NCBI GenBank assembly: GCA_013396755.1
Contig: VWZF01000445.1
Span: forward strand, 178,512 to 242,511
DNA: 64,000 bases
Direction of reading: 5' to 3'
DNA from: Sclerurus mexicanus
Taxonomy: Eukaryota > Chordata > Aves > Passeriformes > Furnariidae
Under the pieces are notes generated by a model. The model was not told the origin of the DNA. It ran no database searches and worked only from the letters and a program-made list of their open reading frames with translations. Within the stretch, counting starts at the first letter, position 1; each line of letters opens with the position of its first letter. Positions 1 to 11,735 of this stretch are shown here, in pieces. Position numbers and translations under genes: made by a program.

Positions 1-279
1 TGGCAACCTTTTACTCAGCACAGCCTAGAAATAAATGGAAAATATGTTCTTAAAATACTGGTCTGAGGCATTAAAAAGCTAAAACAATCTTAACCAAATA
101 GCTCAAGCCTGACAGAATATTAGAGAAATGTTTTAATTTTTTGCTGGTCATACTATGTTAAAATTGGTTGCTCGCCAAAAAATTTAGCTGCTTGGAAATG
201 TCTGAAGGAAGTAGAGGAAAACACTTGTAAGTAATCCCGCAGTTATCAAATATTGAAAGAGAAGTTTGATAGCTGTGAG

Positions 280-1010
280 GGGTTAACCTTGGCTGGCTGC
301 CAGACCCCCATCTGGCCACTATCTCACTCCATCTCCTCACCAAGACATGTGGAAAAAATAAGGTGAAGTAAAGCTCATGGGCTGAGATAAAAACAGGGAC
401 ATTGCTCACCAATTACCATCATGAGCAAAACAGTGTCAGCTTGGGAAAAATTCACTTAACTTATTGCTAATTACAGCAGGAGAGTGAGAAACAAATCAAA
501 AGCTAAAAACACTTTTCTCCCCACCCTCCCTTTTTTCTCAGGTTGAATTCCACTCCTTTATTCTCCACTCTTCTACCTCCTCCCTCTTGAGCAGCGCAGG
601 TGGAACAGGAATTGCTGTCAGTTTGTAATGCTGCCTCTGTTCCTTCTTCCTCAGTTTTCCCCTGCTCCAGCATGAGTCCTTCTGATGAGCTACAGTTGTT
701 CAAGCACTGCTCCAGCATGGGTCCATTCCATAGAGTCCAGTTCTTCAGGAAGGGACTGCTCCAGCATGAGTCCCTCACAGGCTGCACTTCCTGCCAGGAA
801 ACCTGCTCCTCTCCATGGGCTACAGTTCCTGCCAGGAGCCTATTGCAGAGTGGGATCTCAACAAGTTGCAGCTTCCTTCAAGTCACGTCCACCTGCTCCA
901 GTGTGGAGTCCTCCGCAGCCTGCAGGGTGGATGCCTTCTCCACTGTAATCCTCCAGTGGGCTGCAGAGGCACAGCCTGCCTCACCATGGTCTTTTCCAGG
1001 GCTGCAGTCT
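280..1010. repeat. avian interspersed repeat (probably LTR-retroelement derived)
   Basis: The stretch begins with a 'GGTTAACCTTGGCTGG' motif and continues through 'GCTCATGGGCTGAGATAA' and 'CTCACCAATTACCATCA'. It then runs through a C-rich segment into repeated 'CTGCTCCAGCATG' modules and ends near 'CAGCCTGCCTCACCATGGTC'. I recognise this order of motifs as a dispersed repeat seen many times in bird genomes. I cannot name the family or its orientation with certainty. An LTR or internal part of an endogenous retroelement is my best guess. Open frames across it on both strands (182, 94, 92 and 87 codons) come from its low stop-codon content and are not evidence of genes. Confidence 0.6.
661..910. 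repeat. imperfect ~45-bp tandem modules inside the left-end repeat
   Basis: The core 'CTGCTCCAGCATGAGTCC' and variants recur at about 662, 706, 756, 803 and 893, roughly every 44-50 bases, with one degraded unit between the last two. Each core is followed by a 'CTACAGTT/CTGCACTT' and 'CTGCCAG' or 'CTTCAGG' spacer. The modules belong to the surrounding interspersed repeat. Confidence 0.7.
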
Positions 1011-1438
1011 ATATTATGCAGAATAACAGAACAAATGATCTTCTCCTATTGTTGTCTTGTAAACCCAAATACTGTTCCTTTCTTACTCTTTAACACTGCA
1101 CTACTTGTCTTGTTTCTTCACCTTTTGTTAAAGACAATACAGCCTTGATGCTATAAGGAGGAACCAAGAGAAGTCATATAGTGCAGGCTTTCAATGACCT
1201 AATTTTCATATCAGCTTAAGAGCTAAATCCATTACTGGGTTGTTCAAAGACAGATGCGGAAAAAGCTCTGTCCACAACTTCAGCAGAGAAAGAAAGTGCT
1301 ATTGTGTTGCAATTATATCCATGCTGCATAGATGGAAACAGTTTTGACCATCTAATCACAAGCTAAAGCCCGCAAAAGATGCAATACCAGCATACAAACC
1401 TTGAACTCCAACCAAACATGGAGTCCCAAAAGTTATGT

Positions 1439-1448
1439 TTTATTTATT
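1439..1448 (-). terminator. overlapping AATAAA hexamers, minus strand (possible polyadenylation signal)
   Basis: The plus strand reads TTTATTTATT, giving two overlapping AATAAA hexamers on the minus strand. They lie downstream of the candidate minus-strand exons. AATAAA is frequent by chance in AT-rich DNA, and no transcript evidence is available. Confidence 0.12.
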
Positions 1449-2004
1449 TATCATCAGATTTAACAGTCACCTAGTACCCTCTAACAAAACTAGAGGCAAA
1501 CTTCATGTTTGACAAGTCATAAGCATTGCAATAAGAAAACTGAACTCAGTGATACTTTCACATTATGAAATTTTGTAAACTGCAAGTTTGACATGGAAAT
1601 AATGAACTTAAAAAAATTATCACAGGGAAGTTCACTGATCTTCCCTTTAGAAGCAATCTCTATTTTCAAGAAGCCTAGGTTAAGAATTCTTTCGGCAAAT
1701 ACCTCTCAATAACAAATGCAATGGAACCTACAGAGTTCTTCCTCACCCTTGACCTTCCCCTGAAAGACTACTGCAGGCTGAAGGCAGAAAGGAATATGAG
1801 GTATGAACTTCTAGAACAAACAGTAGGATACCAAACCAGACAAGAGTCAGTGAGAAAGAACCTCTCTCAAAAATATTAGATTCCTAGATTGCACCCTATG
1901 TTCAGTAAACCAAAACAATACAACATCAGTGGCAAACTGCCTGTAAATTGACATCAGTGTGCTCTAATAGTGTACTACCTATCTTTATTACATCTTTTAC
2001 TCAC

Positions 2005-2061
2005 AGTTTGTGGATTGATATCATCTTCTCCCATAGGTTCATCCACAATTTGCTGTCCATT
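2005..2061 (-). CDS. candidate internal coding exon, unidentified protein
   Basis: On the minus strand a strong acceptor (CTTGTTTTTTTACAG) is followed by 57 nt that are open in phase 0. They encode NGQQIVDEPMGEDDINPQT and end at a near-consensus donor (ACT|GTGAGT). The product would be an acidic 19-residue segment, and the exon length is a multiple of three. Both splice sites are good and the residue composition is protein-like, so this is the best internal exon candidate in the left third. I do not recognise the family. In-frame joining to the neighbouring candidate at 2,658-2,756 fails (phase 1 into phase 0), so either an exon between them is missing or one of the two is spurious. Confidence 0.35.
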
Positions 2062-2657
2062 CTGTAAAAAAACAAGATACAACAAGTTAAAAGAAATGCT
2101 GAATCCAAGTACAGAAATAAATATATTGCAGACGTGCTTTCATAGCACGCTGCTGTATGCTGTCAAGTGCTTTCTTCTTGATAGATTATAAAAACAGAAA
2201 ATTGAAAGTAAACATGAAAAACTGCATATTGCTGGCATGCCACGCCACTCTTGCCTTGATCCTCATGTATTATGAAATTGGATGAAGTAATAATAAGAAA
2301 TATATAAAACAACTTGGCATTTGAAGCCTCACTACTACACAGCCGACATTACTTTCCATTACTACAACTTCTGCAAGGCTGTTAAACCTGATGAAGACTG
2401 AACAGCAAAAGAAAGCCACAACAAGGAACACATAAACAGGTTCCTTCTAAGAGTGAGACCTCAGCAAGTCAGTCTTCACCTTCAAGAAAATGTATAACTA
2501 TAGCATAGCCTTAGAAAAATTATGAACGCAATGCTAATTTTATTAGTCAGCATTTACTATTTTCTGTACTTTGCTAAGGACCATTCTAACAAGGCATACA
2601 GAAATAGGCTTTTGAACTGGAGATTAAGCCATGAAGATTTTAAAACATCTTAAATAC

Positions 2658-2756
2658 CTTGTTGGTCAACAAGTCCTTTCTTTTTCTTCACAGTGATACT
2701 GTACTTGGAGAATATCTCAGAGATATTTTTTCCCTGAAAGACTTTGAGTGACTTTG
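2658..2756 (-). CDS. candidate internal coding exon, lysine-rich, unidentified
   Basis: A 99-nt minus-strand segment is open from just after an AG (TTGTGTAAG|CAAAG) to a donor-like site (CAAG|GTATTT). The frame contains GKNISEIFSKYSITVKKKK, a plausible alpha/beta segment followed by a basic run. In-frame stops lie just outside on both sides, so it could only be translated if spliced. The acceptor is poor in pyrimidines. On the plus strand the lysine codons create CTTTCTTTTTCTTCACAG, which itself mimics an excellent acceptor, so strand assignment is not certain. Confidence 0.22.
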
Positions 2757-3088
2757 CTTACACAACAAACATGAGCATTAGCAAGTTTTAAACAAAAAAA
2801 TCTATTTCATAAGTTATGGTACAGGGGCATTAAGTCTTAGTTTCCTCCAAAAGTTTAACGGCAATTCAGTATGATTTTAGAAACAAATTAAAAATTATTA
2901 CAAATGCTTACATTTTCCATTACCACTGGGGGCAGAATTTAAGTTCATTTGTACATTAGAGAACACAAAGTATACTTCATTTTTTCCAAAACTTAATTCA
3001 CTTAAGAGTTACATACATGTATAGACAGATATTTTCTAGACATTAGAAAGTTAATAAAAGCTGCTCAAAGATTCAGAGATTTTTAGCT

Positions 3089-3184
3089 TCATTCTACACC
3101 TTTCGTCCCACTGCTAAGTTTTTCAGCAGACTTCTTCTTTGGAGCCTTCTTCTTTAACAACTTCTGATTAATATAGTCTTCTAG
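3089..3184 (-). CDS. candidate coding exon (possibly terminal), lysine-rich, unidentified
   Basis: The minus strand is open for 31 codons plus TGA after an AG dinucleotide (CATATGACAG|CTAG). It contains the basic segment QKLLKKKAPKKKSAEKL. It could be a 96-nt terminal exon ending at the TGA, or an 85-nt internal exon using AAAG|GTGTAG at 3,098-3,099. The basic run resembles nuclear-protein tails, but that composition is not diagnostic. The acceptor has only a short pyrimidine tract. I could not join it in frame to the candidate at 5,298-5,350. Confidence 0.22.
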   Translation of the reverse strand, partial: LEDYINQKLLKKKAPKKKSAEKLSSGTKGVE

Positions 3185-5297
3185 CTGTCATATGGCTGGA
3201 GGAGAGTATTTTATATGTGACAGATTAAATCCTAACCACTTATGAATTTTAATTTTCAAATATTGCAAGTACACTGGATGTTTCATCAGATGATTACCAG
3301 CTCTCTAGCAGGTTTTCTCCTGAGCCTTTTTTTTTTTTTTGGGTGGTGTTTCTTTTTGTTGTTATTTTTTGTTTGTTTTGTTTACGGGGTGGGGAAAGGA
3401 AGAAGGTTGGGCTTCTGATTGTTTTTCCAGTGCAGAGGTCTGGTACATCGTAGCAGTGCTATTTTCTCATCTTTGCTGGGTTCAGGAGGATACTAGAGAC
3501 TTCTAGCATGACCCCAGTCTGCTCTAGAAGTCATCTTTCCATGACAGAGGACAGTAAATCAGTTCCACATGCTAAAGGTTACCACAGCAGTGCATATAAC
3601 CTTTAAAAGCTGTCTCAGTTCAGGACAGTCAGTACAAACCTCTAGTTGCCCAGCTCAGGATCATTTGATGAGATGATCCTCAAAAAAGCCCATGTTCCCC
3701 CCCACTACAACATCTTTTACTTACAGTATTCAGACAGTGAATATTCTACTATCTTTCCTTAAGACACATAAAAATTTAAAATTATCAAGTAGAATACCAG
3801 AAAAGTACCAGCTTAGCTAAGTAATAGAAGTGAGTGTTTTAATAAAGTTTGTTTACAGGGAAGCCTATTGTCTATACATTTACCAGTGTCAAGGCCACAA
3901 GTCCCACATTTTCCCTCTTCTCTAATCTATGGCATATATTTACGTCATCATTTGTATTTTACTACACATCTCTATAGTCTGTTCATGCTACAAGAAATTC
4001 GATTGATGAGATACTTAGGAAATTAAAAGCCAGAGAAGAAAAACAGTAGAACAAGTAAGACAATTGACTTCAGCCAAAAAGGAGGAGTCTATAATGTCCT
4101 AACAACTAATGATGGCTAAACTCTGGGGCCTAAAACAGGGCAATTTGTGTATCAAAACCATGTGCTCTAAACTGACTCCACATGCAGAATTTCAGAAATA
4201 GTTATTCCTGCTACAACAATCATTCTGCTGAATAATGTACATTAACTGCAGATTAAACAATAATTTACTACACAGTAAGCTTTAGGTTTTCACATTCACT
4301 ATTTCAAGAGAACTGAAACTAGTTGAAAGTGAAACCCATATCAGAAACTTGAGACAAGCTTCCCTTCAAAGACAAAAGGTGAGATCAACTTCTGCTTTTG
4401 AAAAGGTTCAAACCTTCAACCTCACTGACTTTTTCAACACTCAACCAGAAAAACCACAGCAAACTTCTGCAAAACAAATAAAACTGTTCTGCACAATCTG
4501 ATTTCCTGTTTAATCCTGCATTGCTTTCAGTTACTTTTCAGTTGAATTCAAGCAATGCATTTGAAACACACTCATTGAACTAGGAACAAACTCAAGAAAT
4601 CAGCATGTGCGCCATGCAGTCATGTCTGAGCCAGATCACTGGACTGGCAAGATCTTTTTAAATAAGTCTACCCAAGCAATGATTATGCTAAGGGAATCAC
4701 TGGATGGTAGAACCAGTTTTTCTCAGAACAGTCTGAGCCATGTAAGGTAAAGAAGAATATGTATATATGATTTATGGTTTGCTGGTACATGATACTATTA
4801 AATAGAAAGCAGCTGTGTATTCAGAAAGTCTACAGCGCATACTGCCTTCTTTATGAGTTAAAAATATAAAGCCAAAAGGTTCCTATCAGAAATATTTAAA
4901 CCACTGTGGAGTGAGGAGGTCAGCAGCATGCTTAAGAGGTGAGCAAATGAAATACATTTCATTTTGAAGGGCGTAGACTCCCTCCAGTATTTAACTAGAA
5001 CCAAGGGCATGTCTCGATGACATAACAGATTGGGAGCAGATATAAGTCTGATGAATACAGAATAAGAGAAGGCTGAATATATCTTTCACACTCTCAGATT
5101 AGTTTGATTCAAAAGACAGAGACTCTAGATCCTGATTATTCTTCAGTTGCACTCCTCCCATAGCGGGACACTAAGCAAGCAGAATGGATCAAAGATCTGG
5201 CTACTTTTAGTACTCTGGTTCCAAAAGTAAAACATATTTCAGATGACAACACAAGCATAAGAAAAAGAGAAAACGTTCACAGAAAATTTCTACTTAC

Positions 5298-5350
5298 ACC
5301 TAAACACATCAACAATCAATTTATGCCAATGAAAGGAGGCTTGCACATCC
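5298..5350 (-). CDS. candidate short internal exon, unidentified
   Basis: Fifty-three minus-strand nucleotides lie between an acceptor-like site (GGTTGCCTTTCTAAG) and a near-perfect donor (GGT|GTAAGT). Only one frame is open. It reads DVQASFHWHKLIVDVFR, with one base before it completing a codon and one base left over. It joins in frame with the candidate at 5,736-5,770. Short exons of this kind can be found by chance when kilobases of intron are searched, so confidence is low. Confidence 0.2.
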
Positions 5351-5735
5351 CTTAGAAAGGCAACCTACTAAACGCTCTTCCAATCTACACTGATTCCACT
5401 TCCTATTCTATTTTCCAGAAACAATTTTCATGTTAAGTTAGCTACAAATCTGGCTCCCCAAAGCTTTTGAGCCTGTTGCCATATCTCACTAAATTTGTAG
5501 TAATCAATAATTAAACACAGTTGGGTTCCAACAGTTCTCCTGAATGCACATGCACAGGAACACAAAGAGATCCTGCATGTTCTTTAACCAGGTATAAAGC
5601 AGACAAACGTTCAGAGAATCTGCATCAAGCAGCTGGTCCATGAAAGTCCACCATACAAATCGACAGATCCTCTGATACAAACGTCAGTCAACCATCAATA
5701 TTTCTAGCAATCAAAAATTACAGGTTTAAACCCAC

Positions 5736-5770
5736 TGAACTCTTAGGCTATAATCAAGTAATTGATGTGC
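5736..5770 (-). CDS. candidate micro-exon, unidentified
   Basis: A strong acceptor (CTTTCTTTAAACTGTCTTTCTGCCAG, minus strand) precedes 35 nt encoding AHQLLDYSLRV plus two bases, followed by a moderate donor (TTCA|GTGGGT). Phase 0 to 2 fits the next candidate at 5,298-5,350. The acceptor is convincing. The exon is very short and the donor is ordinary. Confidence 0.15.
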
Positions 5771-6079
5771 CTGGCAGAAAGACAGTTTAAAGAAAGCTTT
5801 TTTAAGTTCTGATTATTTCACTTCTTGACCAGTAATGCCCATAAAAAACTGCACCGCAGGGACCATGAGGCAGCAAGCAGAGGCATGTGTTAAAGTATCG
5901 CTACTGAGAAACTACAACTATACCAAATCCTTCCTAAGAAAGAAGTACATCAAGAAATGTAGCCCACATCCCACCCACAATCAATTCACCACATCCTGTG
6001 AAGCAGTGAATATCCTGCACTTTACATACTACAGCTATATATTGATCTGCAAGTCCTAATGTCACTTAGAACCATAATT

Positions 6080-6103
6080 TAAAAAAAAAAAATAAAAAAA
6101 AAT
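6080..6103. repeat. A-rich tract
   Basis: Two oligo-A runs are separated by single T bases. It is a simple low-complexity tract with no flanking element that I recognise. Confidence 0.8.
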
Positions 6104-7606
6104 ACATTTACTGCCAGAGATGCAATTCATCTCAAAAGTTCTTCAAAACTATACTGTCTTGGTGACCTGCACAATAAACCTAATGCTTTTCTCATCTATC
6201 CTTTTGATTAGCACTGGATCCACATGAGTAATTTTGTATGCAAAATGTACCATCTAGATTCACAAATACAGTTTAAACTTCCCAATCTGGGACAGAATAT
6301 CTCAATTTCATAATAATGTCAGGTACCCATCACTCCCATCACACAGTGTTTTTTACAGGCATCTAAACAATATTAATTAAAATATTAAGTGGGGAAATCA
6401 TTACGTTTCCTATAATACTAATTTTTTCATGGTTTCCCATTATTTTCATCAACAATATTATAGATAGTATACACTTGAAGTTTTTAGATTTAGTTTAGTA
6501 TCTCCATTCTTACATTCTGTTTGCAAACCAAAGTTCCACTAATTTGGACTTACTTTGCTAAACTTTCTTTTCTACAGTCTAAACCAATTTTTTTCTGAAG
6601 GATATAAGTTTGTTCCCAAAGCTTCTTTGATAATAAACATCAAGTATCTTTTTTCCACCCCCAAAATGTCTCTCCTTTGCATTTAGGCTATGGCTAGACT
6701 ACTTTGGGATGTTTAAGTATTCTTTCTGACAAATATTTTAATGTTTTCATCCAACTATGTTTGTCAGCTATTTTTAAAACCTGTTATTAATCTGATACCA
6801 GTTACAGCTTTTGGAATAATTCTTCAGCCATTAAATTCAACATTGCCTACATATTAATATTGGGTTTGAGCATATAAATTAGTAACCAGTCCATATACTA
6901 GTAACAGAGTTCAGCATACCATCTAGCTATTTACTTTCTCATGTAATTGATACCTTTTAGCAGAGATATCAATCAAATTAAGACATAAATTTAAAAGTGT
7001 TACATTCTTATGCTTAACAAATAGATAAATCAAGAATTATAAACTGTCTTAGTGCAGGATGATGCTCTGAGTACACAAACAAGGAAAAAACCCCAAGATG
7101 TCTGGATCAAACGACGTAAAAAGAGTTACGTAGAAGTTTAAACGTGCCAAGAGTAACACAGGCCATCAGTTTCTCTCAGGTAACTCCCAGTTTTCAGCTA
7201 CCAAAACTTCCAGACTTACCCAACAACTTCTAAGCATGGTTATGAGATTTAAACACATGAACTTCCAGTCTTATTTACTAGGCATTAAAACACTGGGCAT
7301 ATATAGATCTGAGCTCTTATTCTCCAGTGTTTTCAAGGGACTCTCAACTGACAAACAAAGCTCAAGAGCCATGAGCTACTCGAACAGAGTCAAGCTGTAA
7401 CAATGCTTCTGGCTTGTTTCAAAGCTGCACAGAATGCAGTATTCCCACTGAAACATTCACAACAAATTTGCTGTTCGCAACACAAGGCGCTGTGTGGAAA
7501 AACCTTTCGAACTGTACACACTCAAACTTGCTATTCTAAGCAGCAATGAGCTACCCTGAGAAAAAATTCGTAGGTCTGCAAAAAAAAATAGTTGAAAAAA
7601 GACTAA

Positions 7607-7750
7607 GAAGGCCTTAAGAGGCCATCCAGTCTACCTCTGTGCATCAGGGCATGATCAGCTGTTTCTACAGTGTTGCTCACAAGATGTTTATGTATAAGCC
7701 CTTCTTAAATCTTCAGGAGTTTTCACAATCTATTTCAGTGCTTAAATAAA
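7607..7750 (-). repeat. old CR1/L3-lineage LINE 3' fragment
   Basis: The segment AAGAGGCCATCCAGTCTACC, then a 'CTCTGTGCATCAGGGCATGATCA' stretch, and finally a 'TTCAGTGCTTAA' block match in order the reverse complement of the 3' region of old CR1/L3-type LINEs. In those the plus-strand reading is 'ggccatctagtccatccctctgc...attccagtgcttaac'. It is heavily diverged, so it is an ancient copy lying antisense to the plus strand. Confidence 0.6.
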
Positions 7751-8621
7751 ATATAAGGCTTTAATAGGATCTGAATTAATGACTTGTGCCCTAACTCCTG
7801 AGCTGTGAAGCCACACAGATCCAAAGCACTTACCTAAATCCTGACCTGATTAAAATTTACAAGATGTAAACAGCAGAAGTAAGCTATCATCTTAGACTTC
7901 TTGAGCTTTTCTCTCATGGCATATATTCAACACATTTTGCATCTACTGTTAGTACATGCAAGTTTTAAAAAAAATAATTAATGTTTTCTTGAAAAATCAA
8001 AACACTAAAAACATGAGTCTTTGTTGTTATGAAACACAAAATTACTGCAAGTATTTCTTTTACATAAAATCTCATTACTTCAGATTCCATGAAGTCCATA
8101 TAATTTATTCTGAACTTTATTGACTAAGGTGACTGACTTCTTCCATTGCTGAGTATTAAAAGAAACAACAGGATGTTGAAACTTGCCTCTCCATAGACAA
8201 TCAACCTCGGATAAAAGCCATTAACATGCAGATCTTAGGTACAAAGCCAAACTTCCTTAAGCAAGGATACTTGGGCAACTTTAACTACGTGATTTCGTAA
8301 ACCCTATCTACTTTACCACCTTCTTATCTAATATGACTCAAGAGTATAGTTTAACAATACAGAAAAGCAGTCCCCTTTCCTGCACAGCGATGCTTTCCTT
8401 GGCACTGGCACTTGTCCAGCACTGTGCCAAGTCAGGTCAGAAAAGGAATCTAAAAAGGTTTGCAACTCGCAGTGAATTTAACTTGCTGAATTAACTCACC
8501 CTGAAGTCAGACAAGTGCCACAACATTATACAAGATGCTGGATGTACACTATCATAAAAGCTTTGTCCTGGCTAACCACTTCCTTATCTAAAATCAGCTT
8601 GAAATCACATGTGTTCAGGAA

Positions 8622-8664
8622 AAGGGGGAAAAAAAAGAAAAAAAAAAGAAAAAAAAAAAGAGAA
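8622..8664. repeat. A/G-rich low-complexity tract
   Basis: A G-run is followed by long A-runs with isolated G bases. It is a purine-only simple repeat about 43 bases long. Confidence 0.85.
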
Positions 8665-8990
8665 GTTAAGTGAAAGTCTCCTTTAGTTCTCTAGTTGGAT
8701 GAGTGGATGGGTGGTAAGTTATGCTTCACACATCAATTCAGCAGCTGTAGTAAAACAAAACCAAAAAAAAAACCACATCACCTTTTCTCTGTCCATCTGC
8801 TCCAAAGAGGAAGAAATAAACACACAAAATCATTCACTTCAATATATCCAATCACCGCTGTACATTTGAAAATAAAAGAAATTCCTTCTCTGCATGGACA
8901 CATGATCTTAAGAGTGACTCCTTCACCTGACAGTGTACACATCCTACTACCAAGGCTGTATTTACACAAAAAGGCAAGTGCACCTCTCAC

Positions 8991-9134
8991 CTTGCCTGCC
9001 TCCTGCAGTCCCAGGCCCACTGAGAGCCCTGGGCTCCTGCCAAAGAGACTGGCGCACACACAGGGGAGGATGTGCCAGGCCCTTCTTCTGCCAGGGCAGC
9101 CAACAGGCACAGCCAGGTTGCAATTCCTCACGTC
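8991..9134 (-). CDS. candidate exon in a local GC-rich patch, unidentified
   Basis: Between 8,980 and 9,150 the base composition becomes markedly GC-richer than its surroundings. On the minus strand an acceptor-like site (CCTGTGTCTGCAAG) is followed by 144 nt open in phase 0, ending at a good donor (GGCAAG|GTGAGA). The translation is cysteine- and arginine-rich, including CNLAVPVGCPGRRRAW, with no domain I know. Other frames on both strands are also open here, which weakens the coding case. A non-coding exon or an unrecognised repeat would explain it equally well. Confidence 0.2.
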
Positions 9135-9484
9135 CTTGCAGACACAGGCTTTCAGACATGAGTTGGTTCCTCAGAATACCTTTGCATAATAAATTACAAA
9201 GGTTGAAATTTGATATTGAAGTCAACTAAAGCGTATTTTATCATCTATTAATTTAATACATTCTGCTAAGAAGAGAGAATAAGCTATGGAACAGCTTTAC
9301 TATTTCTTAAAATTCAGGTATTCCGAGTTGACTACATAACAAAAGTCAACCTCAGGAAAACTGGAGGAGAAAGACTCTCTTAAGTTAAAAGCATTGTTTC
9401 ACATGTAAGTAAGTTCTAGCAGCAACTAATTTTGGCACATATGTTATGTAAGGAATAATACAAACAATATTCATGGTCTCTTAC

Positions 9485-9509
9485 ATCCTCAAACAACCAT
9501 CTTTTGAGT
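9485..9509 (-). CDS. candidate micro-exon, unidentified
   Basis: A very good minus-strand acceptor (AATTCATCTTTTCCTGCAG) and a good donor (GAT|GTAAGA) bracket 25 nt that read LKRWLFED in phase 2 to 0. It could join a 23-nt segment at 12,310-12,332 (phase 0 to 2), and that segment could follow the start exon at 13,797-13,850. The splice signals are strong, but a 25-nt exon is rare and may be a chance pairing. Confidence 0.15.
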
Positions 9510-11612
9510 CTGCAGGAAAAGATGAATTTATTTTTCAAAGCTATGTATTGTTGGACATTTAATATCACAATAAAATATAATTTCTTCACATCTGGATATA
9601 GCGAAGCATGTTTCAGTAAATAATTGCTTGAAATTATTTTAATTTTCTTTTAACATTTATTTTAATTTAATCAAACCATAGAAACTGTGTCAGGAAAAAT
9701 ATCTAGATGATAATAATGTATTTATAAGATACATACTCATTTACAGACAATTGAATGGCTTACTCAATAAATAAATGAATCAATAATTTTGGAAAATGGT
9801 AGCACATTTCCTTCACAAAGAGTTAAGTGGAGCATTAACCATACCACAGGGGGATCTTTGCATCAAAGGCAACATGGTAACTAACTGATAAGAGTGAGCT
9901 ATCAGTAACTTCTTGTGATCAAGTCACTGGAGTAGGTCCCTGGAAATCAGAGTCCATCTCCTAGTTCTAGAACAGACTCCATGAATGATCTAGAGGGGGT
10001 CACTAAGATGTTGAGCCTCATTTTCCCATCTGTTACATAGGGTCTTTTTCTCCCCTCTATTTCCAATGGGTGAGGCACCTAATCTTATTTCAGGGAATAA
10101 AGAGAGAATAAGTAGCCGAACATCACATATGCATGCATATAGCACAGCAATTGTAGTAATCAGCCACTTTAGTTTGTCTAAACTTAAAAATTCCCTAAAG
10201 AGATTCTGTCTTCTCCAGTTTTACTGATTAAATTATTCCCCTCTTGAAAGTTACCATGATTGAAAAAAAAACAAATAGAAGATTTTACTCTTGCCTGAAA
10301 AACTGCTTAAAAGTTTCATTATTGAAATATGGCGACGAATTATATTTGGGGGGAAATACCCAAAACAAAAATCCAAAACCAAAACACCCCCCACAGAAAA
10401 AACACAACCTCAAAACGGTTTCTTGAACAAGTTCTCAAAGCTGGTAGATCTGCCGACTGCCAACATCAGTCAACACAAGACTAATATTTTTGATGTGCAG
10501 AAATAATTAAACGCCCACCTCAGTCTATGTATCATTGTGACTCTAAGTCAAGCATTTCAAATGACAAACAATTCCAGTTAGTGTGACAGACCACAATTAA
10601 TTCAAACAGAACAGACAAGCCTTTAAACATGTCAATCTGCTTACATCTATTTTGTGTTGGATGCCCCAGTAAGGCAAGAAACTTTGCCCACACTACAACA
10701 AACAAAACAATAACAAGGTAAGAACTGCCACGTCATAAGAAAACTAACAGAACAATCAAAGAAGTCAAACACAAACACCTGCACGAGGAAACCAAGACCT
10801 GCAGAGTGCACACAACAGGGTATGAATGTACTGAATTCAGGAGAGTAAAGCATTTGCCTGCTCCTACCCCACCCATCTGAACACAGGACATCAGTACTAT
10901 GTCATGGAGTAGGATTGTGTTAACCAAAAAACAGAGCAGGTAAAATGATGCCAATAAGGATATGAAAAAGCTGAAGAAAAACTACACACACACCCCTAAA
11001 TACTTTTCATGCAGATGATATGTTTCTCAGAAGTATTTACACATACTGTTATCTATCACAGCAGTTTGTAGAATACAGTGTACACTACTTATTTAGACGA
11101 GAATTAAATTTCCAATCCCCATTTTTAACCCAGTGTAAGAAAATGTCACCCCACAAATCAGTGAGAAACAGATATCAGAATGCACTGTACTGACAGCAGG
11201 TATGTAGGAGAGGTGATAGTCAAGTGCTGCAGAGAATTCTGCCTATAACGGAGAGACAACAAATAGTCTTCAAAATCCACACAGACCAGTCCATTTAGGT
11301 GATTCCACTTCAGCTTTGAATTATTTACCTCTGTTGGCTATACCAAATGTAAATATAGCCTTTGTTCCTGTGGAACACAAGCACAGCACCGATTACACAG
11401 ACAAGTACAGAATGTGAAGAGACAATCACAGGCACAGGCTCACCACTACAAGTGGCAAGACATCTGATAAATTTCAGATTCCAGGCCAGAAGTATATATT
11501 GACATAGCGAATGTCACACTGACATCAGAATGAAATTATAAAGCAAAATTTAAACTATGCCAGCTTCTTTAAAGCATCAGTATGACTGTTCTATGCTCAT
11601 GGCTCATCTCAA

Positions 11613-11735
11613 ACAAGGTTCAAATAACTCTGGATACAGAATATAAAGCAAGAAATTTGTGACGGGAGATTCACAAGGTTCAAATAACTCTGGATACAGA
11701 ATATAAAGCAAGAAATTTGTGACGGGAGATTCACA
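11613..11735. repeat. perfect 60-bp tandem duplication (2.05 copies)
   Basis: The block starting ACAAGGTTCAAATAACTC and ending GACGGGAGATTC occurs twice back to back (11,613-11,672 and 11,673-11,732). There is no mismatch, and three further matching bases follow. The zero divergence points to a very recent duplication or an assembly artefact. Confidence 0.97.

Noticed and set aside
600..1148. 182-codon plus-strand ORF with overlapping ORFs on both strands
   Set aside because: It lies in the dispersed avian repeat with tandem modules. The frame stays open because of the module sequence and shows no domain.
3884..3926. Minus-strand open segment containing EGKCGTCGLDT as a zinc-binding exon
   Set aside because: The donor is fair, but the supposed acceptor has no pyrimidine tract and the phase does not fit its neighbours.
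4427..4467. Minus-strand 41-nt segment with a strong acceptor and a GTGAGG donor
   Set aside because: It creates a stop codon when joined to the upstream candidate exon, and the only open frame is short and hydrophobic. It is probably a chance splice-site pair.
5141..5185. Minus-strand segment starting after a good acceptor (TTCTGCTTGCTTAG)
   Set aside because: It is open for only 23 codons in one frame, with no usable donor before the stop. The phase conflicts with the preceding candidate.
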